A DNA stretch of 64,000 nt from positions 62,001 to 126,000 of IMG/VR virus record IMGVR_UViG_3300017917_002228. One strand, given 5' to 3'. Position 1 is the stretch's first letter; every line of letters begins with the position of its first letter. The DNA comes from a virus. Shown here piece by piece: positions 49,088 to 55,987 of this stretch. A program made the translations under genes and the position numbers. A model generated the notes under the pieces. It was given only the letters and a program-made list of their open reading frames with translations, was not told the DNA's origin and made no database searches.

Positions 49088-49359
49088 AAAAGCTACTATT
49101 ATTATCAGTCTTAGTACTAGCTGGATGTCAGAGCTCACAGGTTGTGACTGCTCCTGAGGTAAAAACTATTTCTATTCCAGAAGAATATTTTGACTGTCCT
49201 GTGATTAAAAGCTTTCCTAAAGCTGATACACTTACAGATGCACAAGTATCTAATCTTCTTATTACAGCTATTCGTAATAATCGTAGGTGTAAGAACTCTC
49301 TTGACGCAATCAAAGAATATCAAGATAGTGTAAATCAGACACTAAAAACAGTTGATTAA
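49084..49359 (+). CDS. outer-membrane spanin lipoprotein (Rz1-like)
   Basis: 91 residues. Lipoprotein signal KKLLLLSVLVLAGCQSS with lipobox LAGC (Cys15). The mature part is short, with two further cysteines (DCPVIK and RRCKNS) that could form a disulfide. It starts in an ATGA overlap with the Rz-like gene. The protein would sit in the outer membrane facing inward and pair with the coiled coil of its neighbour. Confidence 0.8.
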   Translation: MKKLLLLSVLVLAGCQSSQVVTAPEVKTISIPEEYFDCPVIKSFPKADTLTDAQVSNLLITAIRNNRRCKNSLDAIKEYQDSVNQTLKTVD

Positions 49360-49379
49360 TTCTCTCATTCAGCTATAAT
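49352..49379 (+). promoter_or_regulatory. sigma70-like promoter for primase
   Basis: TTGATT at 49352-49357, a 16-base spacer and a perfect TATAAT at 49374-49379, about 25 bases before the primase ATG region. It marks the switch from late lysis genes to replication genes. Confidence 0.65.
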
Positions 49380-49411
49380 AACTCTGTTCTAATCAAATAG
49401 GTTATATTGTT

Positions 49412-50449
49412 ATGAATGCTGTGTGGATCGATCAGAAGTATGCGTCATTGCTTAGCTCACAACTAGAGCAATTTAAAGTAATAAAACACTCTCCTTATAA
49501 TGCCCGCTTTAGATGTCCCATATGTGGTGACTCTGCTACTAACAAGTTTAAGACGCGTGGCTATTTCTATCAGATAAAAGATCATATTAACGTTAAGTGC
49601 CATAACTGTGGTTATAGCTCTACACTTAAGACGTTTCTTAAGACGCTTAATCCTGGCCTTTACACGGAATATAGACTAGAATGTTTGAAAGAGTCTGGTG
49701 AAGAAGAGAAGCCAGAGAAGTTTGTATCAGATATTACTAAGTTTGCTACTAAGCGTGTAGATCACTTTGAACCCTTTAAAGAGCTGAAAAAAATATCTCA
49801 GCTACCATGGGATCATCCTGCAAAAACATATGTTACCCAAAGAAAAATACCATCTAACACGCACTATCGAATATACTATGCAGCTACATATTGTCACTGG
49901 GTGAATCAAATCCTACCTGGTAAGTTTAGCGAAAAATCTCTCGCTCTAGACGAGCCACGAATCGTGTTACCTTTCATTGACACGAACGGATATGTATTTG
50001 GTTTTACCGGTCGCGCTATTCGTAAGTCAACAAGCTTACGATACTCCACAATTATGTTAGATAATAATAAGGAAAAGGTTTTCGGTCTCGATACAATTGA
50101 CAGTAATAAAACTGTTTACTTAGTAGAGGGACCGATCGATAGCCTTTTCCTTTCTAATTGTGTTGCGATGGCTGGTTCTGATGTTAAGTTTGAGAATATT
50201 GCAACGCAAGATAAACTGGTAGTAGTATACGATAATGAACCACGTAACAGCGAAATTGTTAAAAAGATTGAAAAGGCAATTGATCAAGGTTACAAAGTCT
50301 GTATATGGCCAGATGATATTCAACACAAAGATATTAACGACATGGTTGCTTCAGAACTTAGCGGTGCTGAAGTGCAGCATATTATTGATCAAAATACCTA
50401 CCAGGGGTTAGCTGCTAAGCTAAGATTACAATCATGGAAAAAGATTTAA
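49412..50449 (+). CDS. DNA primase (T4 gp61-like)
   Basis: 345 residues, close to T4 gp61 (342). N-terminal zinc ribbon with C35-x2-C38 (RCPICGD) and C63-x2-C66 (KCHNCG). The TOPRIM-type core has FTGRAIRKS, VYLVEGPIDSLFL (metal-binding Glu) and LVVVYDNEPR with the DIQHKDINDM end. It makes RNA primers at the lagging strand with the gp41-like helicase. It overlaps the next gene by 16 bases. Confidence 0.93.
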   Translation: MNAVWIDQKYASLLSSQLEQFKVIKHSPYNARFRCPICGDSATNKFKTRGYFYQIKDHINVKCHNCGYSSTLKTFLKTLNPGLYTEYRLECLKESGEEEKPEKFVSDITKFATKRVDHFEPFKELKKISQLPWDHPAKTYVTQRKIPSNTHYRIYYAATYCHWVNQILPGKFSEKSLALDEPRIVLPFIDTNGYVFGFTGRAIRKSTSLRYSTIMLDNNKEKVFGLDTIDSNKTVYLVEGPIDSLFLSNCVAMAGSDVKFENIATQDKLVVVYDNEPRNSEIVKKIEKAIDQGYKVCIWPDDIQHKDINDMVASELSGAEVQHIIDQNTYQGLAAKLRLQSWKKI

Positions 50450-50640
50450 GTTATGTGACTGAAGTGCAATATGATGGTATAACTGGTGAATATTATATTG
50501 AATTGAAGCGCGAGATGTTACAAGCACTTGAATGGCGCGTTGGTGATGATTTAGAGTGGTTGACCGTTGGTGATACGTATATGTTAGTAAACAAAAGTAA
50601 AGAAGAACGAGATAGAGGCAATAATGACGACAGCTTATAA
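50434..50640 (+). CDS. AbrB-like small protein
   Basis: 68 residues. The pattern ITGEYYIELKREMLQALEWRVGDDLEWLTVGDTYMLVNK reads like a swapped-hairpin AbrB/SpoVT domain (strand, helix starting at a Leu-Glu-W-x-x-GD turn, strand). Such proteins bind DNA as antitoxins or regulators. It is nested between primase and RNR with overlaps on both sides. The family call is moderate. Confidence 0.6.
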   Translation: MEKDLSYVTEVQYDGITGEYYIELKREMLQALEWRVGDDLEWLTVGDTYMLVNKSKEERDRGNNDDSL

Positions 50641-52837
50641 AGATACAAAAAAACTATTATCCGACGCAAAGTTCTATGAGGGGTATGCTAGATTTGTAGA
50701 CGAAGAAAAACGATTTGAGACTTGGTCAGAAGCTGTCGATCGTGTTATGAAAATGCATATCGGTTTTTATGCCGATAAAATGTCTACCAAGTTGATGGAT
50801 GCAATCAACGATGCTACCAAAGCATATAAGCAAAAGCTAGTACTCGGCGCCCAGCGTGCATTGCAGTTCGGTGGTGACCAATTACTCAAGCATCAAATGA
50901 AGATGTATAATTGCACTTCTTCTTATGCAGACCGCCCTGCATTTTTTGGTGAGATTTTTTATATTCTTCTCTGCGGTGCTGGTGCTGGTTTTTCAGTTCA
51001 AAAGCATCACATTGAAAAGTTACCAAAGATTGCACCACGTACAAAAGCTCCTAAGACCCACCTCGTAGAAGATTCTATTGAGGGTTGGGCTACGGCTCTG
51101 GATGTTCTTATGTCATCTTTCTTTGAAGATGGTGGTAAGTATCCAGATTATAAAGGCCGTAAAGTTTATTTTGATCTTAGCCAAATTCGTCCGAAGGGTG
51201 CTAAGATCTCCGGAGGGTTTAAAGCACCAGGCTCAGAACCTCTTCGTCGTTCACTGGACCGTATTGAGTATATTTTGACCGGTCTTACTATCCATGAAAA
51301 AACTGTAGCTTTGAGGCCTATTCATGTTTATGATATTGTTATGCATGCTGCTGATGCTGTACTTTCTGGTGGTGTTCGTCGCAGTGCTACTATTTGTCTG
51401 TTCTCAGCAGACGACGACGAAATGGCTATGGCTAAAACTGGCGATTGGTGGACAACTAACCCTCAGCGTGGCCGCTCTAACAACAGTGCTGTTATTGTAC
51501 GTAATGAAATTACAAGGGATCAGTTTGCCTCCCTTATGAACAGCATTAAGCAGTTTGGTGAACCAGGCTTCTTCTTTGTTGATCATAAAGACATTACAAC
51601 TAATCCATGCGTTGAGATTGGTATGTGGCCTCAGATTGATGGACGATCTGGATGGCAGGGTTGTAACTTGACTGAAATTAATGGCGGGATGTGTGATGAC
51701 GAAGAAACTTTCTATAGGGCTTGTCGCGCTGCTGCTGTTCTTGGAACACTACAGGCAGGCTATACAAATTTCACCTTTCTATCCGACACAACTAAAGCAA
51801 TCTTTGATCGTGAAGCACTTCTAGGTGTATCGATCACTGGTTGGATGAACAATCCTAAGACTCTTTTTGATGCTGCTATTTTGGAAAAAGGTGCTGAGAT
51901 TGTAAAGCAAACCAATAAAGAAATTGCTGAACTGATCGGTATTAATCCAGCAGCAAGAACAACATGTGTTAAACCATCAGGTAATGCATCTGTTCTTCTC
52001 ATGACTGCTTCAGGTATTCATGCCGATCACTCACCGATGTATATTCGTAACATTCAGCTTAATAAAGAGACTGAAGTTGCTAAACTCATCAAGCGTATTA
52101 ATCCTAATATGGTTGAAGAGTCTGCTTGGTCAGCTGGTAAGACAGACTATGTTGTCTCTTTCCCAGTTGTATCTAAGACTGGTTCTATCTTTAAAGATGA
52201 ACTCATTGGTGTTAAGCATCTTGACCTTATTAAGAAGGCTCAAGAGCATTGGGTCAATGCTGGTACTAATGTTGATCGCTGTTCACATCCTGGTATTCGT
52301 CATAACGTATCTAATACGGTTATTGTTGATAATTGGGATGAGATTGAAGAGTATGTATTTGCAAATAAAGAATACTTTGCTGGCATCTCATTCCTTCCTA
52401 TGACCGGTGATAAGGATTATTTCCAAGCGCCTAATACACAGGTCTTAAAAGCATCCGAGTTGACCGAGAAGTATGGTGCTGGTGCTATTATGGCAGCTGG
52501 TTTGGTTGTTGAAGCTCTTAAGTGCTTTGATAATCTCTGGATTGCTTGTATGACAGCTCACGGCTACGGTGAAGATCTATCTGCAGACAATCACACTAAT
52601 ACCATGAAGAAAGACTGGGTCAGACGCTTTAATAAGTTTGCCCAGAACTATTTTGATGGTGATGTCAAGAAGACTGAATACTGCTTCAAGGATGTTTACC
52701 TGCTACATAAATGGGAGAAGATCCAACAAAGCATTCAAGACATCAAATGGGATGAAGAGTTGAAGGAAGTTAGATTCGTAGATGTCGATACATTAGGCGC
52801 TGCAGCTTGTGTAGGTGGTGGATGCGAACTATTCTAA
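50624..52837 (+). CDS. class II (B12-dependent) ribonucleotide reductase
   Basis: 737 residues, matching monomeric adenosylcobalamin-dependent ribonucleoside-triphosphate reductases. Features: LSGGVRRSATICLF, NPCVEIGMWP with the active-site Cys, GWQGCNLTEIN, KPSGNASVLL, GIHADHSPMYIRN and a C-terminal redox pair in AACVGGGCELF. No small radical subunit gene is nearby, as expected for class II. It reduces ribonucleotides without oxygen, using host cobalamin. Its 3' end overlaps the DUF1289 gene by 16 bases. Confidence 0.93.
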   Translation: MTTAYKDTKKLLSDAKFYEGYARFVDEEKRFETWSEAVDRVMKMHIGFYADKMSTKLMDAINDATKAYKQKLVLGAQRALQFGGDQLLKHQMKMYNCTSSYADRPAFFGEIFYILLCGAGAGFSVQKHHIEKLPKIAPRTKAPKTHLVEDSIEGWATALDVLMSSFFEDGGKYPDYKGRKVYFDLSQIRPKGAKISGGFKAPGSEPLRRSLDRIEYILTGLTIHEKTVALRPIHVYDIVMHAADAVLSGGVRRSATICLFSADDDEMAMAKTGDWWTTNPQRGRSNNSAVIVRNEITRDQFASLMNSIKQFGEPGFFFVDHKDITTNPCVEIGMWPQIDGRSGWQGCNLTEINGGMCDDEETFYRACRAAAVLGTLQAGYTNFTFLSDTTKAIFDREALLGVSITGWMNNPKTLFDAAILEKGAEIVKQTNKEIAELIGINPAARTTCVKPSGNASVLLMTASGIHADHSPMYIRNIQLNKETEVAKLIKRINPNMVEESAWSAGKTDYVVSFPVVSKTGSIFKDELIGVKHLDLIKKAQEHWVNAGTNVDRCSHPGIRHNVSNTVIVDNWDEIEEYVFANKEYFAGISFLPMTGDKDYFQAPNTQVLKASELTEKYGAGAIMAAGLVVEALKCFDNLWIACMTAHGYGEDLSADNHTNTMKKDWVRRFNKFAQNYFDGDVKKTEYCFKDVYLLHKWEKIQQSIQDIKWDEELKEVRFVDVDTLGAAACVGGGCELF

Positions 52838-52998
52838 CACCTTGTAGTGATAACTGTCTGCTAGACGTCTACACCCAGGTTTGTGAAGGGTGTGGACGTA
52901 CAGCAGAAGACATCTATAAGTGGTCTTCTTATACTAATGAAAAACGTAAAGAGATTATGAAGGAGTTAAAGAAGAAGAGAAATCAGTCTTCTTTATGA
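52822..52998 (+). CDS. DUF1289 family protein
   Basis: 58 residues from the ATG at 52822, which lies inside the RNR 3' end. TPCSDNCLLDVYTQVCEGCGRTAEDIYKWSSYTNEKRKEIM matches DUF1289, small proteobacterial proteins with the C-x3-C...C-x2-C cluster and a GCGRT signature that probably binds metal. The role is unknown. Coupling to RNR suggests a redox or metal function in nucleotide synthesis. It converges on the ADP-ribosyltransferase gene with a 16-base overlap. Confidence 0.8.
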   Translation: MRTILTPCSDNCLLDVYTQVCEGCGRTAEDIYKWSSYTNEKRKEIMKELKKKRNQSSL

Positions 52999-53624
52999 GG
53001 TATCATATGGTGAAGAGTGTAAGAACTATGTTCGTGCTTAACCTCTTCACTGCCTACATGTTTCCACTTTTGGCCATGAGCTAGAATATATTCATGCTCT
53101 GGATCCATAGTTACCTGAGATCTATTTAAACCATCAGCATAGATGCCGTGTTTAGATCCTTTAGCTAAATGAAAATGAATAACATGACCACCGTGTGCTT
53201 TACCGCTAAATTCGGCTGCATGTTGTGGATTTAAAGATGTAGATGTATAATTTTTATTCATCCATACTTTATCGTGAGTATCTTTTCTAGGATCAACAGA
53301 TACACCATGATAAACGTGAACTGAACTATTTAATGGTTTTGTTTTAGTAATAGCATGATCTAATCTTATTCTAGTTCTATCATTTTTAGTAGAAAGAACT
53401 TCACTAGGATGTTTACCTTCATTATAAGCTTTTCTTATCTGCTTATTAATATTCTTACTATCATCGGTATAGTGTTGTAATGCACCAATATGATTACCGG
53501 TAAAGTCTTTAGGGTCAACTGATTTAGATAACACCTGATGTGCTTTAGTTAGATATTTTTCTTTTGCTAATATATCTAAACGTCTTATATTAGCGTTTTC
53601 TAAAAACATTTTAAACGTAATCAT
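52983..53624 (-). CDS. ADP-ribosyltransferase (mART/Alt-like)
   Basis: 213 residues, 22 His (about 10%). The fold is read from LDHAI, VHVYHGVSV (where the family has YRG; here H106 replaces the usual Arg), YTSTSLNPQHAAEF (STS at 128-130), FHLAKGSKHGIYA and PEHEYILAHGQKW with the E176-x-E178 catalytic pair. It would transfer ADP-ribose from NAD to host proteins, as T4 Alt and ModA do. The N-terminus MITFKMFLENAN resembles the T4 capsid-targeting sequence. It is on the minus strand behind a late promoter, so it is made late. Confidence 0.82.
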   Translation of the reverse strand: MITFKMFLENANIRRLDILAKEKYLTKAHQVLSKSVDPKDFTGNHIGALQHYTDDSKNINKQIRKAYNEGKHPSEVLSTKNDRTRIRLDHAITKTKPLNSSVHVYHGVSVDPRKDTHDKVWMNKNYTSTSLNPQHAAEFSGKAHGGHVIHFHLAKGSKHGIYADGLNRSQVTMDPEHEYILAHGQKWKHVGSEEVKHEHSSYTLHHMIPHKED

Positions 53625-53643
53625 TCTAATCTCCGTTTAAAAA

Positions 53644-53651
53644 TATTTATA
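53644..53651 (-). promoter_or_regulatory. T4-type late promoter, minus strand
   Basis: TATAAATA on the minus strand (TATTTATA as shown), 20 bases upstream of the ADP-ribosyltransferase start, with CGGAGATT between as the ribosome site. Confidence 0.7.
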
Positions 53652-53685
53652 TATATTTGTGATCCACTAATAAAAGAGGATGTAA

Positions 53686-53922
53686 ATGGACTGGGAAGAA
53701 GTAGTACAAATAATTTCTGATTCTGTAAAAGAGCATGAAGTGCGTAGAGCAATCTATAAGAGAATGCTAGAAACACTTGCTGATGATGAACGTGATATTA
53801 AAGCAGCCTTAGAAATTGATACCGTATTCGATGAAGAGGCTGAAGAATATATCGATTTAGAAGCTTATGATCATGATCTATTTGAAGATGAAGCTTACGA
53901 CTACGATCAAGAAGATGAATAA
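53686..53922 (+). CDS. highly acidic small protein
   Basis: 78 residues with AGAGGATG upstream. The last third is almost entirely acidic and aromatic (DEEAEEYIDLEAYDHDLFEDEAYDYDQEDE-like; no basic residues). The first 50 residues are helical. Composition suggests a DNA mimic or chaperone, but no family is recognised. Transcribed away from the ADP-ribosyltransferase gene. Confidence 0.6.
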   Translation: MDWEEVVQIISDSVKEHEVRRAIYKRMLETLADDERDIKAALEIDTVFDEEAEEYIDLEAYDHDLFEDEAYDYDQEDE

Positions 53923-53930
53923 ATATCTTC

Positions 53931-54479
53931 ATGAGAGTAATAGGAATAGATTATAGTTTAACATCTCCGAGTATCTGTGTTTATGACTTAAGCGATGAGT
54001 TTAAGTTAGATAGTTGCAAGTTTTACTATCTAACATCAAATAAGAAGCTTGACATAGACACAGATAACATCCATGGTGATCTTCATACTGATTATAAGTC
54101 AAATGAAGAGAGATATTATAATATCACCAAATGGGTAATGGATAAGTTACAAGAAGACGATAAAGTCTTTATTGAAGGTTATTCATTAGGTTCTACAGGA
54201 ATGGTATTTAACATTGCTGAGAACTGCGGACTGTTAAAACACTATTTGTGGAAAAATAACTATTCATATGAAATTATACCTCCTACCGTTATCAAGAAAT
54301 TTGCTACTGGTAAGGGGAATGCTAACAAAGAAAAAATGCAAGATGCATTTATAAATGAAACAGGATATGATGTGAAGAAGAGATTGAATTTGACTGATAA
54401 GCAGTGGAATCCATCTTCTGATATTATTGACAGTTTCTTTATTTGCAAGTATGGAGTAAAATATGTTACAGAAACTTAA
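53931..54479 (+). CDS. RuvC-like crossover-junction nuclease
   Basis: 182 residues. RNase H/RuvC fold: RVIGIDYSLTSPSICVYD (D6), VFIEGYSLGSTGMVFNIAENCGLLKHYLW (Glu), YEIIPPTVIKKFATGKGNANKEKMQ and a closing DIIDSFFICKYG (Asp pair). These supply the four acidic metal ligands. The Lys-rich GKGNANKEKM segment is also seen in RuvC-type proteins. It could resolve recombination branches, the role of endonuclease VII in T4. It starts eight bases after the acidic gene. Confidence 0.82.
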   Translation: MRVIGIDYSLTSPSICVYDLSDEFKLDSCKFYYLTSNKKLDIDTDNIHGDLHTDYKSNEERYYNITKWVMDKLQEDDKVFIEGYSLGSTGMVFNIAENCGLLKHYLWKNNYSYEIIPPTVIKKFATGKGNANKEKMQDAFINETGYDVKKRLNLTDKQWNPSSDIIDSFFICKYGVKYVTET

Positions 54480-54657
54480 AGCAGTCTGGGACAAAATTGT
54501 ACATTTCTTTGTCGGTGATTCTGGAACTCAGGTTGTTGTGACTGCTAAGGTCAAGAAACCAAGAGCAACAAAAGGCGCTAAAAAGCCTGCTGCTAAGCCA
54601 GAAAAGCCAGCTAAGGAAGTAAAGAGTGTCAGAACAACAAAGAAAACTTCTAAGTAA
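54463..54657 (+). CDS. small basic protein with histone H1-like tail
   Basis: 64 residues with GGAG seven bases before the ATG, inside the end of the RuvC-like gene. An amphipathic helix (LQKLKAVWDKIVHFFVG) precedes a Lys/Ala/Pro-rich tail (TAKVKKPRATKGAKKPAAKPEK) like that of histone H1 or bacterial Hc1 proteins. Likely nucleic-acid binding. No family is recognised beyond composition. Confidence 0.6.
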   Translation: MLQKLKAVWDKIVHFFVGDSGTQVVVTAKVKKPRATKGAKKPAAKPEKPAKEVKSVRTTKKTSK

Positions 54658-54853
54658 TACTATAGCTGTACAAGAGATGGGCCTCCCTATATTACACGGG
54701 GAGTGCCCACATTGTAAAAGAGGAAACAGATCACTAGTAATAGTTGATTTCGTTCCTAATAAAAAGCATAATACTGAGAGTACAATGTATATACAATGCA
54801 TTGCATGTTCTGGATTATTTCAATCTAAAGTGAAACACGTAGCTCAGGAATAG
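54626..54853 (+). CDS. zinc-ribbon small protein
   Basis: 75 residues from a GTG at 54626, with AAGGAAG six bases upstream; an ATG at 54677 is an alternative. GECPHCKRGNRSL and IQCIACSGLF form a C-x2-C...C-x2-C zinc ribbon. Such small ribbons in T4-like phages often bind nucleic acid or RNA polymerase. It overlaps the H1-like gene by 32 bases. Confidence 0.6.
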   Translation: MSEQQRKLLSNTIAVQEMGLPILHGECPHCKRGNRSLVIVDFVPNKKHNTESTMYIQCIACSGLFQSKVKHVAQE

Positions 54854-54856
54854 ATC

Positions 54857-55132
54857 ATGGCTAAGAAAAAAATCCGCTCAAAGTATACCTCTAAAGGTCA
54901 ACGTGCTAATTCCAGTGAAGAGCTTTCGAAAGCTGTTCGTCGTGATATTGCATACCTTGATCGTCTTACTAATCAGCTCAAAGCCTGGTCAAGAGGTCGT
55001 AAGACTATGGTGACGATCGAAAATCCAAATCCAAATGAAACAAACAAGCGCTTTATTAAGGTCGAAGGAAACGTATTCTTTGGTCCGTGGAAGCGTACAG
55101 GCGACGTAATGGGTAAGAATTCTAATGATTGA
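54857..55132 (+). CDS. conserved basic phage protein
   Basis: 91 residues starting MAKKKIRSKYTSKGQRANSSEELSKAVRRD. The later text MVTIENPNPNETNKRFIKVEG-x-x-FFGPW recurs in T4-like phages as a conserved hypothetical. Basic N-terminus, compact beta C-terminus. It overlaps the glutaredoxin gene by eight bases, so both are probably co-translated. Confidence 0.65.
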   Translation: MAKKKIRSKYTSKGQRANSSEELSKAVRRDIAYLDRLTNQLKAWSRGRKTMVTIENPNPNETNKRFIKVEGNVFFGPWKRTGDVMGKNSND

Positions 55133-55373
55133 AGTATACGGGAAACCTGATTGTGGCTACTGCATCAAAGCAAAAAACATCCTCAAAGAACACGAAATCC
55201 CGTTTAAGTATTACACCGTGGGTCAAGATATTGATGTCGGATCAGTCCTTGAAAGATTCCCTGGTGCTCGTACTGTTCCTATTATCGTTGTCAACGGTAA
55301 TTGGATTGGTGGCTATGATGATTTAAAAGAACATTTAGAGGATACTAGTAATGGATTCGGTGATGATTTCTAA
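55125..55373 (+). CDS. grx: glutaredoxin
   Basis: 82 residues. The thioredoxin fold is clear: IEVYGKPDCGYCIKA (C10-G-Y-C13), cis-Pro ARTVPIIVVNGNWIGGYDDLKEHL. The length and the GGYDDL end are those of classic glutaredoxins. It would reduce the RNR active-site disulfide; T4 NrdC plays the same part. It overlaps the next gene by 23 bases. Confidence 0.92.
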   Translation: MIEVYGKPDCGYCIKAKNILKEHEIPFKYYTVGQDIDVGSVLERFPGARTVPIIVVNGNWIGGYDDLKEHLEDTSNGFGDDF

Positions 55374-55605
55374 AGGTGAATTGGTTGAAATGCTGCACGA
55401 AGGTGTTATCAGTGTAGCGTTTGAAAAGACTGATGGTACAATGCGCACTATGCGTTGTACTCTACGTGAAGACTATATTACTTCTCATGAAAAGAAGACT
55501 GATCGTACTAAGAAGTCTAATGAAGAAGTTCTTCCAGTATGGGATTTAGACGCTAATAGTTGGCGTTCATTCAGAGTATCTTCAGTTAAAGACGTTTATA
55601 AATAA
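55351..55605 (+). CDS. WYL_2/DUF2693-like small protein
   Basis: 84 residues. KGELVEMLHEGVISVAFEKTDGTMRTMRCTL, the basic KKTDRTKKSNEE insert and LPVWDLDANSWRSFRVSSV match the DUF2693 (WYL_2) pattern common in T4-like phages. WYL-related folds are thought to bind nucleic acid or nucleotides. It contains the late promoter octamer at its 3' end. Confidence 0.7.
   Translation: MDSVMISKGELVEMLHEGVISVAFEKTDGTMRTMRCTLREDYITSHEKKTDRTKKSNEEVLPVWDLDANSWRSFRVSSVKDVYK
55597..55604 (+). promoter_or_regulatory. T4-type late promoter
   Basis: Perfect TATAAATA at the 3' end of the WYL_2-like gene, 32 bases before the membrane-protein start at 55637. Confidence 0.65.
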
Positions 55606-55636
55606 TACAACGTAAACGTTTTCAATGGAAATTACA

Positions 55637-55966
55637 ATGTCTGAACCAACATTCTCTGCACCAGTAATGGCAAAAATCATTGCTGGGCTCGGCGGATTAG
55701 TAGGTGGGACTTTGTTTATGGCATTCTATAGACCAAAGAACGTCTGGGATGCAGCTGTTAGATCCAGTGTTAGCACAACAATGGCTATCATTGGATCAGC
55801 CCCTCTTCTAAATTATCTTAATCTTTCTTTAAAAACAGATAATATCATAGCTGCAGCTGTATTCATTGGCTTTATATCATGGTCATGTATATCATTATTA
55901 GCTAAGCTTCTATTAAAAGCACATGATGATAAGGTAAAATGGAAAATACCTTTCATTGAAAAATAA
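55637..55966 (+). CDS. small membrane protein, holin candidate
   Basis: 109 residues from the second ATG (55637); the ATG at 55625 is possible but neither has a strong ribosome site. Three hydrophobic segments, about residues 12-30 (AKIIAGLGGLVGGTLFMAF), 45-62 and 70-95. The C-terminus is charged (KAHDDKVKWKIPFIEK). Size, topology and a late promoter fit a class I holin, which would time lysis with the transglycosylase and spanins. The call is structural, not by family. Confidence 0.5.
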   Translation: MSEPTFSAPVMAKIIAGLGGLVGGTLFMAFYRPKNVWDAAVRSSVSTTMAIIGSAPLLNYLNLSLKTDNIIAAAVFIGFISWSCISLLAKLLLKAHDDKVKWKIPFIEK

Positions 55967-55987
55967 TTAACAACGTGAGATTTTGTT

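Noticed and set aside
50624-52837. Possible intein or split in the RNR gene
   Set aside because: The frame is continuous at family length with all motifs in order; no intein splicing motifs were seen.
53918-53925. AATAAATA before the RuvC-like gene as a late promoter
   Set aside because: Off-consensus first base, overlaps the previous stop codon and leaves almost no leader.
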